From Tetramitus jugosus (taxonomy: Eukaryota; Heterolobosea; Eutetramitea; Acrasida; Vahlkampfiidae), in the NCBI GenBank assembly GCA_937625935.1, contig OW569391.1, positions 62,001-126,000 of the forward strand: a stretch of DNA of 64,000 nucleotides, written 5' to 3'. Of this stretch, positions 56,285-64,000 are shown one piece after another. The notes beneath the pieces were generated by a model. It saw nothing but the letters and a program-made list of their open reading frames with translations, had not been told where the DNA came from and searched no databases. The position numbers and the translations under genes were made by a program. The first letter of the stretch is position 1, and every line of letters begins with the position of its first letter.

Positions 56285-56954
56285 ATTTCACGCGTGCTAT
56301 TAATGATGGATAATTGTTTTTGGGTATCGCCAGGATATGTGTGAGTGATGATGGTGTGGTGGTAGTCGCCTGTGAGGATATGATGGGATGTGTCTTCACT
56401 CTCTCTGTGCTGTGCTTCCTTTCGACGTTTTTTGTGTTCGGTCGGGTTGTTGAGTTTTATTTTAGATGGCGTCGGAAAAGTTGGTGTAAGAATGGTTCAA
56501 TCTGTTGTTGGAAGGGAGCTGTTCATGAGTTTTCTCCGATTTTTTTGGAGGGAATATTGACGGAGGATTAGGTCGGTGTTTCAGGATTGTTATGGTCATT
56601 GCTAGAATTCCGACTTCCTTGCAATGTATTATTCTGGAGACACACTTCGAGTTTACCTTCCTCTCCTCTGCAAAGAAAAGAGACAACAAGGGCTGTAACT
56701 CCAACAACACCATCACTCATCACTGTTGCTCCATAGACCATCATTTGTGCGCGGAAAAATATTCAACCCCGCGTATTTCCACATCAATATCCGTAATCAT
56801 CTTGCCGAAGCTGCGCACCGATTGACATTTTTATCATTTACATCACCTTGTGGAGTGAAACAATCAACAACGAAAAAAGCAACCAATAGTAATCTCAATC
56901 AACAAACAAAGTCTTAATTGTTGTCTGGTCTAGTATACAACAACAACAACAACA
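56285..56954. promoter_or_regulatory. Divergent region between TSG101 and a glycosyltransferase
   Basis: This 670-base interval holds both promoters. Several short frames (56314-56571 plus, 56462-56716 minus, 56592-56825 plus) are not protein-like. A/C-rich sequence (CAACAACAACAACAACAATG) lies just before the ATG at 56955. Confidence 0.4.
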
Positions 56955-58913
56955 ATGAGCCCACAATCATCACATCATCAGGGAATGTCAACCAAGAAGC
57001 TGTCCTTTCTTCTCGTGTTTGTCGTCATTTTCATCACAGTCATCAACTTTATCTACTACAGTCGGACAACTGTTTCTCTGAGTCGTGCGGATCCCAACAA
57101 TATCAATATCAAGAACAACAACAACAACAACAATAATCATGAGATAATTTCATCTCACATTAACAGCAATGACAATCAGCGTCCTGTTCCCAGCATTCGA
57201 CCACCCAATGACTTGAACAACCATCAAGCAGCATCCCCTACACCACAGCCACCACCACCAGTTGAAGCAACACCACCACCAGCACCAGCACCACCAGTCG
57301 TTGTGATTCCTCCACAACTACCATTCAGAATTGAAATCAAAATCTTGACATTTGATCGATTGAGTTCATTCAAGCGATGTGTTCAATCGTTTCAAGATGC
57401 GTACTATGACCATGATGAATACAATGTTGACTTGTTTATCATTATTGATCATTATGCCAATCCAAAATTCAAGAAATCTGACACGCACAGTGGTGCTGAC
57501 AATAGCAACAATTCTACATTGAACGATGAAAGAATCAAGAATGAAAAAATCAAGATTGCCAAGCATAGAGAAGTGCTCGAATATGCCTATTCCATTGATT
57601 GGAAATTTGGTCGAAAGTTGATTCACTACAGACAAGAGAACTCTCATTTGCAGCAGCAGTGGATTGAGAGTTGGTACCCAACGGACAATGACACGTATGC
57701 CTACGTTGCAGAAGATGACATTGTCGTGTCGCCCTTCTGGTACCAGTACATTAAGAAATTGTTGCTCAGGTATCGCTACTCGTTCCACAAGGAACTCAAT
57801 GCCTATGTTCGATTGAGCACACCGTACATGTATGGCATATCGTTGCAGAAACAGAGACTCGTGCCAGCAAAGACCTCAAAGGTACGTACTGTGTCGGCCA
57901 ACACCAAGGGACAACCCTATCTCTATCAGTTGATTGGTACGTGGGGTCAATTGTTGTTCCCCGAGGCATGGATCGAGTTTAGAAAGTACTATGATCAGTT
58001 CAAGTATCTGCCAACCGATCATTTCAAGCCACGCATTTCAAACATGATTACAGATGATTGGTATGTGGGAAAAGGTGAGAAGATTTGGACTCCATGGATC
58101 ATTCGTTGGGCAATGGCCAACGGCATGTACAACATGTATCACAACTTTGATCGAACACTGTCTGCCAGTTTTAGAGATCCTGGTGTCAACTACAAGAATT
58201 CATTGGGACCAGATTTCAAACTGCTTACCAAGGAAACAGATCCCACATTTGCCGAGCTAATCATTGGCAAGCAAGTGTTGGATCCACTGCCCAGCGTTCA
58301 AATGTATGACTACTGTTTCAGGAGAATCGGTTTGGGATCGATTATTGACACGAGTGATCCAACATTCAGATCTGTTGGTGTTCGTTCCATTCTTGTGGCC
58401 AGTGATATTCAATACCTGTACAATCAGTTGTGTTTCTGTGAACAACAGAGCGATTCGCAAGTGGTTGCTGCATGCAAGTCCAGCATCTTTTTCTTTGCTG
58501 GTAAGAATAAGCAGTTTGCCACTCTGGTGAAGAGTCGAGGTTTCAATGCCATCTATACACCTGACATGGGGCTATCAGGCTTCTTGTTGAGTCAAGATGC
58601 CAAATCTGTGGCCTTGTACAACATGGACGGCAAGTTGATGGCGCCAAAGGATATGGACAACACTTTCAAATCTCCATTGGGTGTTTCAAAGGATGATTCC
58701 TTGTTGTTGATTGATCCGTTGAATGTTTATTTGCAGGAGTCATTAGCCAACAATATTGACAGTTTTGCTGAAATTGCCAAGCTTGTGAAAAAGTTTTTCC
58801 CTGAAGGTGAGCCTGTTGTACCCGTGGGTCTTTTGCGAGATGCTGATCCAAACTCCAAAGACTTTTTGATCAAGCAGTATGATTATGGTTGCAAGGCAGT
58901 CGTTTGTACTTAG
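56955..58913 (+). CDS. Type II membrane glycosyltransferase-like protein (GT-A fold)
   Basis: The 652-residue protein has a short N-terminus, a signal anchor (about 16-35), an Asn- and Pro-rich stem, and then a GT-A-type domain from about residue 120: IEIKILTFDRLSSFKRCVQS, VDLFIIIDHYANPK, YAYVAEDDIVVSPFW (EDD at about 252-254 is the likely metal-binding DxD-like motif), LIGTWGQLLFPEAWIEFRKY, and ITDDWYVGKGEKIWTPWIIRW. The TWGQ...P-W pattern and the DDW element also occur in nucleotide-sugar transferases of plants and protists. It should act in the Golgi on glycans; donor is unknown. The C-terminal 200 residues are a second, unassigned domain. It converges with the next gene with only 67 bases between stops. 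Confidence 0.72.
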   Translation: MSPQSSHHQGMSTKKLSFLLVFVVIFITVINFIYYSRTTVSLSRADPNNINIKNNNNNNNNHEIISSHINSNDNQRPVPSIRPPNDLNNHQAASPTPQPPPPVEATPPPAPAPPVVVIPPQLPFRIEIKILTFDRLSSFKRCVQSFQDAYYDHDEYNVDLFIIIDHYANPKFKKSDTHSGADNSNNSTLNDERIKNEKIKIAKHREVLEYAYSIDWKFGRKLIHYRQENSHLQQQWIESWYPTDNDTYAYVAEDDIVVSPFWYQYIKKLLLRYRYSFHKELNAYVRLSTPYMYGISLQKQRLVPAKTSKVRTVSANTKGQPYLYQLIGTWGQLLFPEAWIEFRKYYDQFKYLPTDHFKPRISNMITDDWYVGKGEKIWTPWIIRWAMANGMYNMYHNFDRTLSASFRDPGVNYKNSLGPDFKLLTKETDPTFAELIIGKQVLDPLPSVQMYDYCFRRIGLGSIIDTSDPTFRSVGVRSILVASDIQYLYNQLCFCEQQSDSQVVAACKSSIFFFAGKNKQFATLVKSRGFNAIYTPDMGLSGFLLSQDAKSVALYNMDGKLMAPKDMDNTFKSPLGVSKDDSLLLIDPLNVYLQESLANNIDSFAEIAKLVKKFFPEGEPVVPVGLLRDADPNSKDFLIKQYDYGCKAVVCT

Positions 58914-58980
58914 GTTGAATAGCCGAATGCATGGCCAAAAACAATGAAATCTCCACAATAACAGTAAATAAAACCTAGAG
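58914..58980. terminator. Compact 67-base convergent 3' region
   Basis: Stops of convergent genes lie 67 bases apart. An AATAAA at about 58967 on the plus strand is close to the minus-strand gene's stop, so the transcripts must overlap in their 3' ends. Confidence 0.55.
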
Positions 58981-61900
58981 CTAAAAGTACCGACTAGACT
59001 TGAGTGTGCTTGACGTCACTCCTTCAATTTCGTTCCTTGTCGGATCGATCTGTGCTTTGCTCAACTGATCAAAGTCTATCTTGTTCACATATTCAAATGC
59101 TATCCTGAGACCGGGTGAAGGCTCTACGGAACCATCGTGTAAGTCAGGATGGCAAGAAGGTTGGCATCTGAGACCGAGATCAATCTTTTCACAAGATTTA
59201 CACTGAGTCCAGGCCATGGGCTCAATTTGTTGTCCATTCGACAAAAACTCTATTGCCTTTGCCCCTTCATAATGCTTTCGCACAAACGGAGGATAAACGC
59301 TGCCATAGATGAGTAAAACCCTGTGCCCTTGAATCGAAGACTCCCTTGCGAGAAGCTGTGCTTTCTCTCTTTCTTCCTCTGTTGGATATGTAGGCTTGAT
59401 TTCGAACCAAATCTTTCGACTTGGCAAGTAGAAATCCGGGGTATACTTGTGACCATTTGGTAAATGGAATGTTCTCGGTTCGTAAACATAGTCAATTTTC
59501 ATATACTCGAGAAATATAGACCATCTTGCTTCCAATCGTGATCGAAAGCAGTACCCGGCCCACAATACACGCTTGGGTGCAATTAACGGAGAGGAGACAG
59601 TGCCATTCAAATATTGTTCCATAATGCTATCTAAATCGTACTTATTTTGAGAACCATCATCCTGCAGCGCACTTAAAAAGTTCTTAGGAACTACACACTT
59701 CCGGCTGATGACATGATAGTTCTCAATTACAATAGCATAGTTCCGCCTATCGCTGGAGTCAGTAACCATACCAATGCCATCGTACAACTCATCTCTCCTC
59801 CATAATCCATGCTTCCAAGATGTCTTGGTTCGATATTCACCCATTCCCCAACGTTCCTCGTTCTTCCATAATCCACGATACCAGGCGTTAAACAACTTAC
59901 CATCATCCCAGCGAACCAAGTCTACTTCTGGAGTACCAATCTGCTTGTAGAATTGCATTCCATGACCATTCTTCCTTCCTTCTCCGAATTGTCCCCTGTA
60001 AACACTGCCTGCAATCTCACCACTTGTAAACAAGAGTTCTCCCTCTCCGTGAAATAAATTATGCATCCACTCTCCATTGTACTTGAATTCGTCAGTGGTA
60101 TAGGTTCCTTCACCACATTTTTCTCCATTGACCCAGAAACCATCGTATCGAGCAGTTTTGGCCTCTGAAATCCAGGATCCAAATCCTTCTGGGAGTCCGG
60201 TTCGACAATTGACATCACCATTAAATGTACCCTCGTCATAAGGAAACGAAAGAATGGAGAGCGAGTCGATGCATGCATTGATAATGTCAGAATGAGGATA
60301 GTTGAATACATCATCGTAGATTGGAAACTGTTCGACTTCCAAGACGATGACCTTGTCCTTTGGCTTGCAGCGAAGTAATTTTTTCATAACGGCACCACTT
60401 TCTCTACATTCATAACTTCCAGGCTGTTTGATAAAATTTGGTATTCGCTGAGGTTTTTCTTCGAACCAATGCTTATAGTGTTGAATATACTGCAGGATCA
60501 AGAAGGATAGATTCCCGAGCTTCAACACAGAGTCCTCTTTTGGATATAAAATCGCATCAACCTGCGATATAAAATACTCCACTTCTCGCTCTGAGGAAAA
60601 GAATACGCTGGTAAATGGCTTCAATTTGGGAAATAGATCATCCAATGATGGAATTTTGCTACACATGAGCTTTGAGGGATTACTTTGAAAGAATCGTAAG
60701 ATTTTCAAAAAGTTATTGACTGAGAAGATGGGCTTACTAGGATCTAACACATAACCAGCGCTCCTATCAATGATACGCAGCATCCAAAAAGGTTCAGTTA
60801 ATTCAATTTCAAACTCCCCGTTAAACCGCAAGACAAGAACACTCGAGCGTATTATTCGTATGTGATCATCAGATAAATGTTCCACGTTTTTCTGCTTTTG
60901 TGGAGTAGTATCGGCAATGTGGTCTGCTATTTCATCATCATCACTCAACAGATTCGTATCATCGTTCATCTCTAGCGATACATCAATGACAGCATTCGAG
61001 TTGTTGTGCTCTTCACATGCATCGTGACACGTAGTTTTGTCCAAGTGCATTGAGTCTTTCCTATCCCACTTCTCATCGCCTTCCGATCCCTCAATATTCC
61101 TCTCGTCATCATCATCACTCATGATAATGATATCGAGATCCTCTTCCACTGCTCGCTCTCCATCAACATCACCTAGACAAGTATCGATCGCTTTTTTGTT
61201 TGTTGCTTCCACAGTCTCATCCATGTTCACTACTACTGCTGACGGCTCTTTTTCAGCATCGCCATCGCTAACATCTTCCTCGGTGAGATCAATAATCGAA
61301 CAATCATTAATTAAACTGCTTATAGAGCTAGCATTCGTTGACCGTTGACTATACCGTCTCAAGAATGATCGATTTCCCATTGTTCTATATACGTTATGCT
61401 GTCTAGCGATCCTTCTTTTCTTACCGGGACTCGTATCATCCTTGCTATCACTCCCATGATCATTCTTGTCACTTGTTTCAACAATATCCTCTTGATCAAC
61501 ATGACGCATCATCATGTTATTCCTATTATCACTATCATTAACATTAACATCATTATCATCATGAAGCATCATTACCGCTCTCCCTTCGACACTATTCTTA
61601 TCACAGTTGCTTAAATGATACTTCTTGATCATTCGATCCATGTTGAACAAACAAATTTCTTCAGTGTCGGTCCATTGGAACGGACTCAATGACTCGTACC
61701 AATGCCTGTTCAACAATTTGAGATGAAGAAGAATAGTGATGCACTCTTGGTCTTTATCGTCATTCATATTCATTGTCATCACCATTACATTTTCTTCTTG
61801 TTGTTGTTGTTGCGTTTCTTCATCGTCAATCAAATAGGAACAAATGTGCAGTATGAGATGACATGGCAAATGATTCATGTTGCACACGTGTGATGATGAG

Positions 61901-62133
61901 CCATTGTGTGTGCAATGTTGTTGTTGTTGTTGTGCAAGTGTTGGACATGATGAACATGATGATTCAGAATCACAATGTCGTTGTGAATGACTGATCGGAT
62001 GATGGTGGTGATGAAGCAATTGTTCAAAATCAGATTCGAAACGATAACTACTGATCATTGAATGGTTGATGGCCGATGATGGATCATCAATCATGCGCTT
62101 TCTTTTCAACGATTGGATAAAAGACTTGTTCAT
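58981..62133 (-). CDS. F-box / MORN-repeat protein with C-terminal PD-(D/E)xK nuclease-like domain
   Basis: The protein is 1050 residues from ATG 62133 (the frame's TTG at 62214 was rejected). An F-box-like segment lies at about 80-160: HLPCHLILHICSYLID, a Gln-rich insert, then LLHLKLLNRHWYESL. A long acidic, Asp/Glu/Ser-rich region follows. MORN repeats occur at about 660-790 (YDGFWVNGEKCGEGTYTT, YNGEWMHNLFHGEGELLF, YRGQFGEGRKNGHGMQFY). The C-terminal domain (about 860-1000) reads FRSRLEARWSIFLEYMKI, YEPRTFHLPNGHKYTPDFYL, IWFEIKPTYPTEEERE, VLLIYGSVYP. It has the spacing D900 ... E911-x-K913 of PD-(D/E)xK nucleases and resembles domains found in phage and bacterial proteins. A Cys cluster (CKSCEKIDLGLRCQPSC) near the end may bind zinc. 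Family placement of the nuclease is by eye. Confidence 0.75.
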   Translation of the reverse strand: MNKSFIQSLKRKRMIDDPSSAINHSMISSYRFESDFEQLLHHHHHPISHSQRHCDSESSCSSCPTLAQQQQQHCTHNGSSSHVCNMNHLPCHLILHICSYLIDDEETQQQQQEENVMVMTMNMNDDKDQECITILLHLKLLNRHWYESLSPFQWTDTEEICLFNMDRMIKKYHLSNCDKNSVEGRAVMMLHDDNDVNVNDSDNRNNMMMRHVDQEDIVETSDKNDHGSDSKDDTSPGKKRRIARQHNVYRTMGNRSFLRRYSQRSTNASSISSLINDCSIIDLTEEDVSDGDAEKEPSAVVVNMDETVEATNKKAIDTCLGDVDGERAVEEDLDIIIMSDDDDERNIEGSEGDEKWDRKDSMHLDKTTCHDACEEHNNSNAVIDVSLEMNDDTNLLSDDDEIADHIADTTPQKQKNVEHLSDDHIRIIRSSVLVLRFNGEFEIELTEPFWMLRIIDRSAGYVLDPSKPIFSVNNFLKILRFFQSNPSKLMCSKIPSLDDLFPKLKPFTSVFFSSEREVEYFISQVDAILYPKEDSVLKLGNLSFLILQYIQHYKHWFEEKPQRIPNFIKQPGSYECRESGAVMKKLLRCKPKDKVIVLEVEQFPIYDDVFNYPHSDIINACIDSLSILSFPYDEGTFNGDVNCRTGLPEGFGSWISEAKTARYDGFWVNGEKCGEGTYTTDEFKYNGEWMHNLFHGEGELLFTSGEIAGSVYRGQFGEGRKNGHGMQFYKQIGTPEVDLVRWDDGKLFNAWYRGLWKNEERWGMGEYRTKTSWKHGLWRRDELYDGIGMVTDSSDRRNYAIVIENYHVISRKCVVPKNFLSALQDDGSQNKYDLDSIMEQYLNGTVSSPLIAPKRVLWAGYCFRSRLEARWSIFLEYMKIDYVYEPRTFHLPNGHKYTPDFYLPSRKIWFEIKPTYPTEEEREKAQLLARESSIQGHRVLLIYGSVYPPFVRKHYEGAKAIEFLSNGQQIEPMAWTQCKSCEKIDLGLRCQPSCHPDLHDGSVEPSPGLRIAFEYVNKIDFDQLSKAQIDPTRNEIEGVTSSTLKSSRYF

Positions 62134-62236
62134 TTGTGACACGTGCAATCCGTGCACATGGAATTTTTTAGTGAGGATGTTGTTGATGTGTTTTTCAGGT
62201 GTTGTAAAATTCAAATTTTTTCTGGAAAGGAAGGTT

Positions 62237-63265
62237 TTATTGGTCGACCAACTCTTCTCTCAAGAATTCATATTCTCTGATCAACAAGAGCATGACCGAG
62301 TTGACACGATAGAAGTCCAGATTGACAGAAGTTCCATCATCTTCTGGATCTTTCAAGATATTCATCCCCAATATAAAGCTGAGGTTAGTGTCAGTCATGA
62401 GTGATGTATTTACATTGGGTGGAGTGCTAATGTCGTGAAGCAGCTCCAAAAGCCTCATGAGCAAAATTTTATGGTACAGTGGCAATCTATGGTAAAGGGT
62501 GAGTAATTTTTGTCTCCTGTGCCGAAAATCTTCCTCAGAGATCGGCTTAGTGAGGGTCAACGCGATCCATTCCCTGAATCGATTCTTCGGTATCAACGGC
62601 TCAGGCAATTCTCGTAAGTATCGTTTCAAAAGTGAAGCTACTGTGTGAATTGATATCGTATCAAACATATGGGGATTGAACGAGTTCTTATGTATCATGG
62701 ATATTACATTGTCGACCTCCAAAATGTTGCCTGGTATCCGAAAGACACCTTCCACATGAGCAAAAAAATGGAGCTTCTTGAAGCACAAATCCACAAAGAA
62801 TGGCACACCAGTTGTGTTTTGTGGGAGTTCTTTCTGCATTCTATCTGATAAATCTATCCCAAACAACAAGAATTTCTCCTCATTGTGGTCACCTATCGCT
62901 TTCCTAAAACCCTTGCGATAATTTCTCCTCGGGGTAAGTGTGAAATGGTGATTCGGCCCCCATCTCTTCTTCTCGGAAGTAAAAGCAGGCGATTTTTCAC
63001 ATGAAATTTTCAAGGGACCATCACCATCTTCCAATTCTTTGCTGGAAAACCTCACAAGAGACATATGCTTGCTCTTTGAGACGATCGTTGGACCGTCATG
63101 ATCGTTCTCTCCTCTTGGCGGAAATTCTCTTTGGTTGTTTGAATCTTGTTGGTTTTCGTATTTGTTCCTCACCAGCTCACGTGAGGAATGTCTTCGCCTG
63201 CTCGTTCTCGAAGGTGGTTGTTGGTTATCCCGTCCCTTAAATATCCTATGTATAATGTTTAACAT
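62237..63265 (-). CDS. RhoGAP domain protein
   Basis: The 342-residue protein has a basic, disordered first 110 residues (Arg/Ser/Asn) and a RhoGAP domain at about 131-310: FGIDLSDRMQ, VPFFVDLCFKKLH, EGVFRIPGN (R176 is the catalytic arginine finger), LLKRYLRELPEPLIPKNRF, LPLYHKILLMRLLELLHDI, LGMNILKDPED. RhoGAPs accelerate GTP hydrolysis by Rho/Rac/Cdc42; together with the RhoGEF at 50-54 kb it shows Rho signalling in the organism. It lies 103 bases from the ATG of the F-box/MORN gene on the same strand and is divergent from GMD. Confidence 0.9.
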   Translation of the reverse strand: MLNIIHRIFKGRDNQQPPSRTSRRRHSSRELVRNKYENQQDSNNQREFPPRGENDHDGPTIVSKSKHMSLVRFSSKELEDGDGPLKISCEKSPAFTSEKKRWGPNHHFTLTPRRNYRKGFRKAIGDHNEEKFLLFGIDLSDRMQKELPQNTTGVPFFVDLCFKKLHFFAHVEGVFRIPGNILEVDNVISMIHKNSFNPHMFDTISIHTVASLLKRYLRELPEPLIPKNRFREWIALTLTKPISEEDFRHRRQKLLTLYHRLPLYHKILLMRLLELLHDISTPPNVNTSLMTDTNLSFILGMNILKDPEDDGTSVNLDFYRVNSVMLLLIREYEFLREELVDQ

Positions 63266-63550
63266 TCCGGGTTAGATGTTATCTGTTGAGACCAGCTTGG
63301 AATCGATGTTGGAGCGAACTCACACAGTAGAGATTGATCGTTCGCACGCGCAGAATAATCAATTACAGTAGACTCTTGAGCGCCATGGAGACGTTGCCAA
63401 AATCGGCGGGATTATTTTTTCGAAGAAGCGAAGAAGGTGCCTTGAGCATCGAAGTGTGTGGCCGAAAACTCTCAGTACGCCATCACAAAAAAAGTAAAAA
63501 CAAAGGTACACCAACCCAACCCCAACAACAATCACAAACAAACAAACAGC
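63266..63550. promoter_or_regulatory. Divergent region, RhoGAP and GMD
   Basis: 285 bases between two divergent starts. A poly-A/CAAC-rich leader precedes the GMD ATG. A frame at 63334-63630 on the plus strand is a shadow. Confidence 0.4.
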
Positions 63551-63932
63551 ATGTCCACCACAACAACAGACAAACCAAAGGTTGCTCTCGTCACTGGTAT
63601 CACAGGTCAAGATGGATCCTACCTTTCTGAATTCTTGCTAGAGAAGGGATACACCGTTTATGGTATCATTAGAAGAAGCTCTTCATTCAACACTGGTAGA
63701 ATTGAGCACTTGTACAAGGACCCTCATATTCCTGAGGCCAGATATAGACTTTTGTATGGAGATTTGACTGACTCTGCCAACTTGATCGCCATTATCAATC
63801 AGATTAAGCCTGATGAGATTTACAATTTGGGTGCTCAATCCCATGTCAAGGTTTCCTTTGAACTTCCAGAGTACACTGCCAATGTGGATGCCATGGGTAC
63901 TCTTAGAATTTTGGAGGCAATCCGATCAGCTG
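63551..63932 (+). CDS. GMD: GDP-mannose 4,6-dehydratase, exon 1 (3' partial)
   Basis: From ATG 63551 the sequence encodes the N-terminal 127 residues of GDP-D-mannose 4,6-dehydratase. The Rossmann motif TGITGQDG (about 15-22) binds NADP. It is followed by [29 protein letters not shown], and [14 protein letters not shown], all diagnostic of GMD. The enzyme makes GDP-4-keto-6-deoxymannose, the first step to GDP-fucose and related sugars. At 63933 the sequence GTATGACG interrupts the expected continuation (ILEAIRSAG then ...), which fits a 5' splice site in phase 1; the frame stays open to the window end, but it no longer looks like GMD. The rest lies outside the window. Cytosolic; feeds glycosyltransferases. 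Confidence 0.92.
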
Positions 63933-64000
63933 GTATGACGATCCATTTTTATTGTGGTGATCAAATTCTCTTGATCTCAAAGCTTTTTTGGTTGTTGTTT
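63933..64000 (+). other. Start of probable GMD intron
   Basis: GTATGACG follows codon 127 plus one base. The next bases are T-rich (ATCCATTTTTATTGTGG) and lack GMD similarity. The intron end is beyond the window. Confidence 0.6.

Noticed and set aside
1-64000. tRNA, rRNA or snRNA genes
   Set aside because: I looked through the spacers and saw no convincing tRNA cloverleaf or rRNA sequence; a covariance search (tRNAscan-SE, Infernal) would be needed to exclude small RNAs.

Overview
The window is nuclear DNA of a compact protist genome. Genes lie head to tail, with only a few dozen to a few hundred bases between them. Most are intronless. The few introns I can place are short GT-AG introns of about 100-200 bases, in the mitochondrial ribosomal protein S5 gene, TSG101 and GDP-mannose 4,6-dehydratase. 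Many proteins carry long Asn, Gln, Ser, Thr or His runs. This style, together with EGF-repeat receptors, SWEET, Dopey, RhoGEF/RhoGAP and CRN/RHS-type NTPase-nucleases, suggests a heterolobosean amoeba of the Naegleria type. That is an inference from style and gene content, not from a marker gene.

Layout. 0-9.4 kb: the 3' part of a giant EGF-repeat membrane receptor, a SWEET sugar carrier, a gamma-carbonic-anhydrase-like mitochondrial protein that lacks two of three zinc histidines, and a Golgi-type glycosyltransferase. 9.7-24.2 kb: housekeeping genes. These are Dopey (DOP1), a TTP-type tandem CCCH RNA-binding protein, spliced mitochondrial uS5, a coiled-coil protein, TRM112, an FKBP-TPR immunophilin and a Nudix hydrolase. 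24.3-26.2 kb: a recent tandem duplication encoding two secreted proteins with the fold of Hcp, the tube protein of bacterial type VI secretion. This is the most surprising content of the window. 26.3-30.8 kb: an unrecognised acidic-tailed protein and an ankyrin-repeat protein. 30.8-35.2 kb: a gene graveyard with a decayed unknown gene, a LINE-type endonuclease relic and a frameshifted copy of a CRN/RHS-type nuclease gene. 35.3-44.3 kb: a GAF protein, a HAM1-like lipid-binding-domain protein, Pescadillo and a possible HAD-like protein. 44.3-50.2 kb: another CRN/RHS scrap, a Gln/Asn-rich protein and the intact CRN/RHS-type P-loop NTPase with a C-terminal PD-(D/E)xK domain. 50.3-64 kb: an SH3-RhoGEF-PH protein, TSG101 (ESCRT-I, three exons), a second glycosyltransferase, an F-box/MORN protein fused to a phage-like PD-(D/E)xK domain, a RhoGAP, and the first exon of GDP-mannose 4,6-dehydratase.

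The genes do not form an operon-like pathway. Shared themes are cell surface and secretory-path glycosylation (two glycosyltransferases, GMD, DOP1, TSG101), Rho signalling, and ribosome biogenesis or translation (Pescadillo, uS5m, TRM112). The accessory content (Hcp-like pair, CRN/RHS family, LINE relic, nuclease fusion) is concentrated in 24-36 kb, 45-50 kb and 59-62 kb. All starts were moved to the first plausible ATG where the longest open frame begins at TTG.
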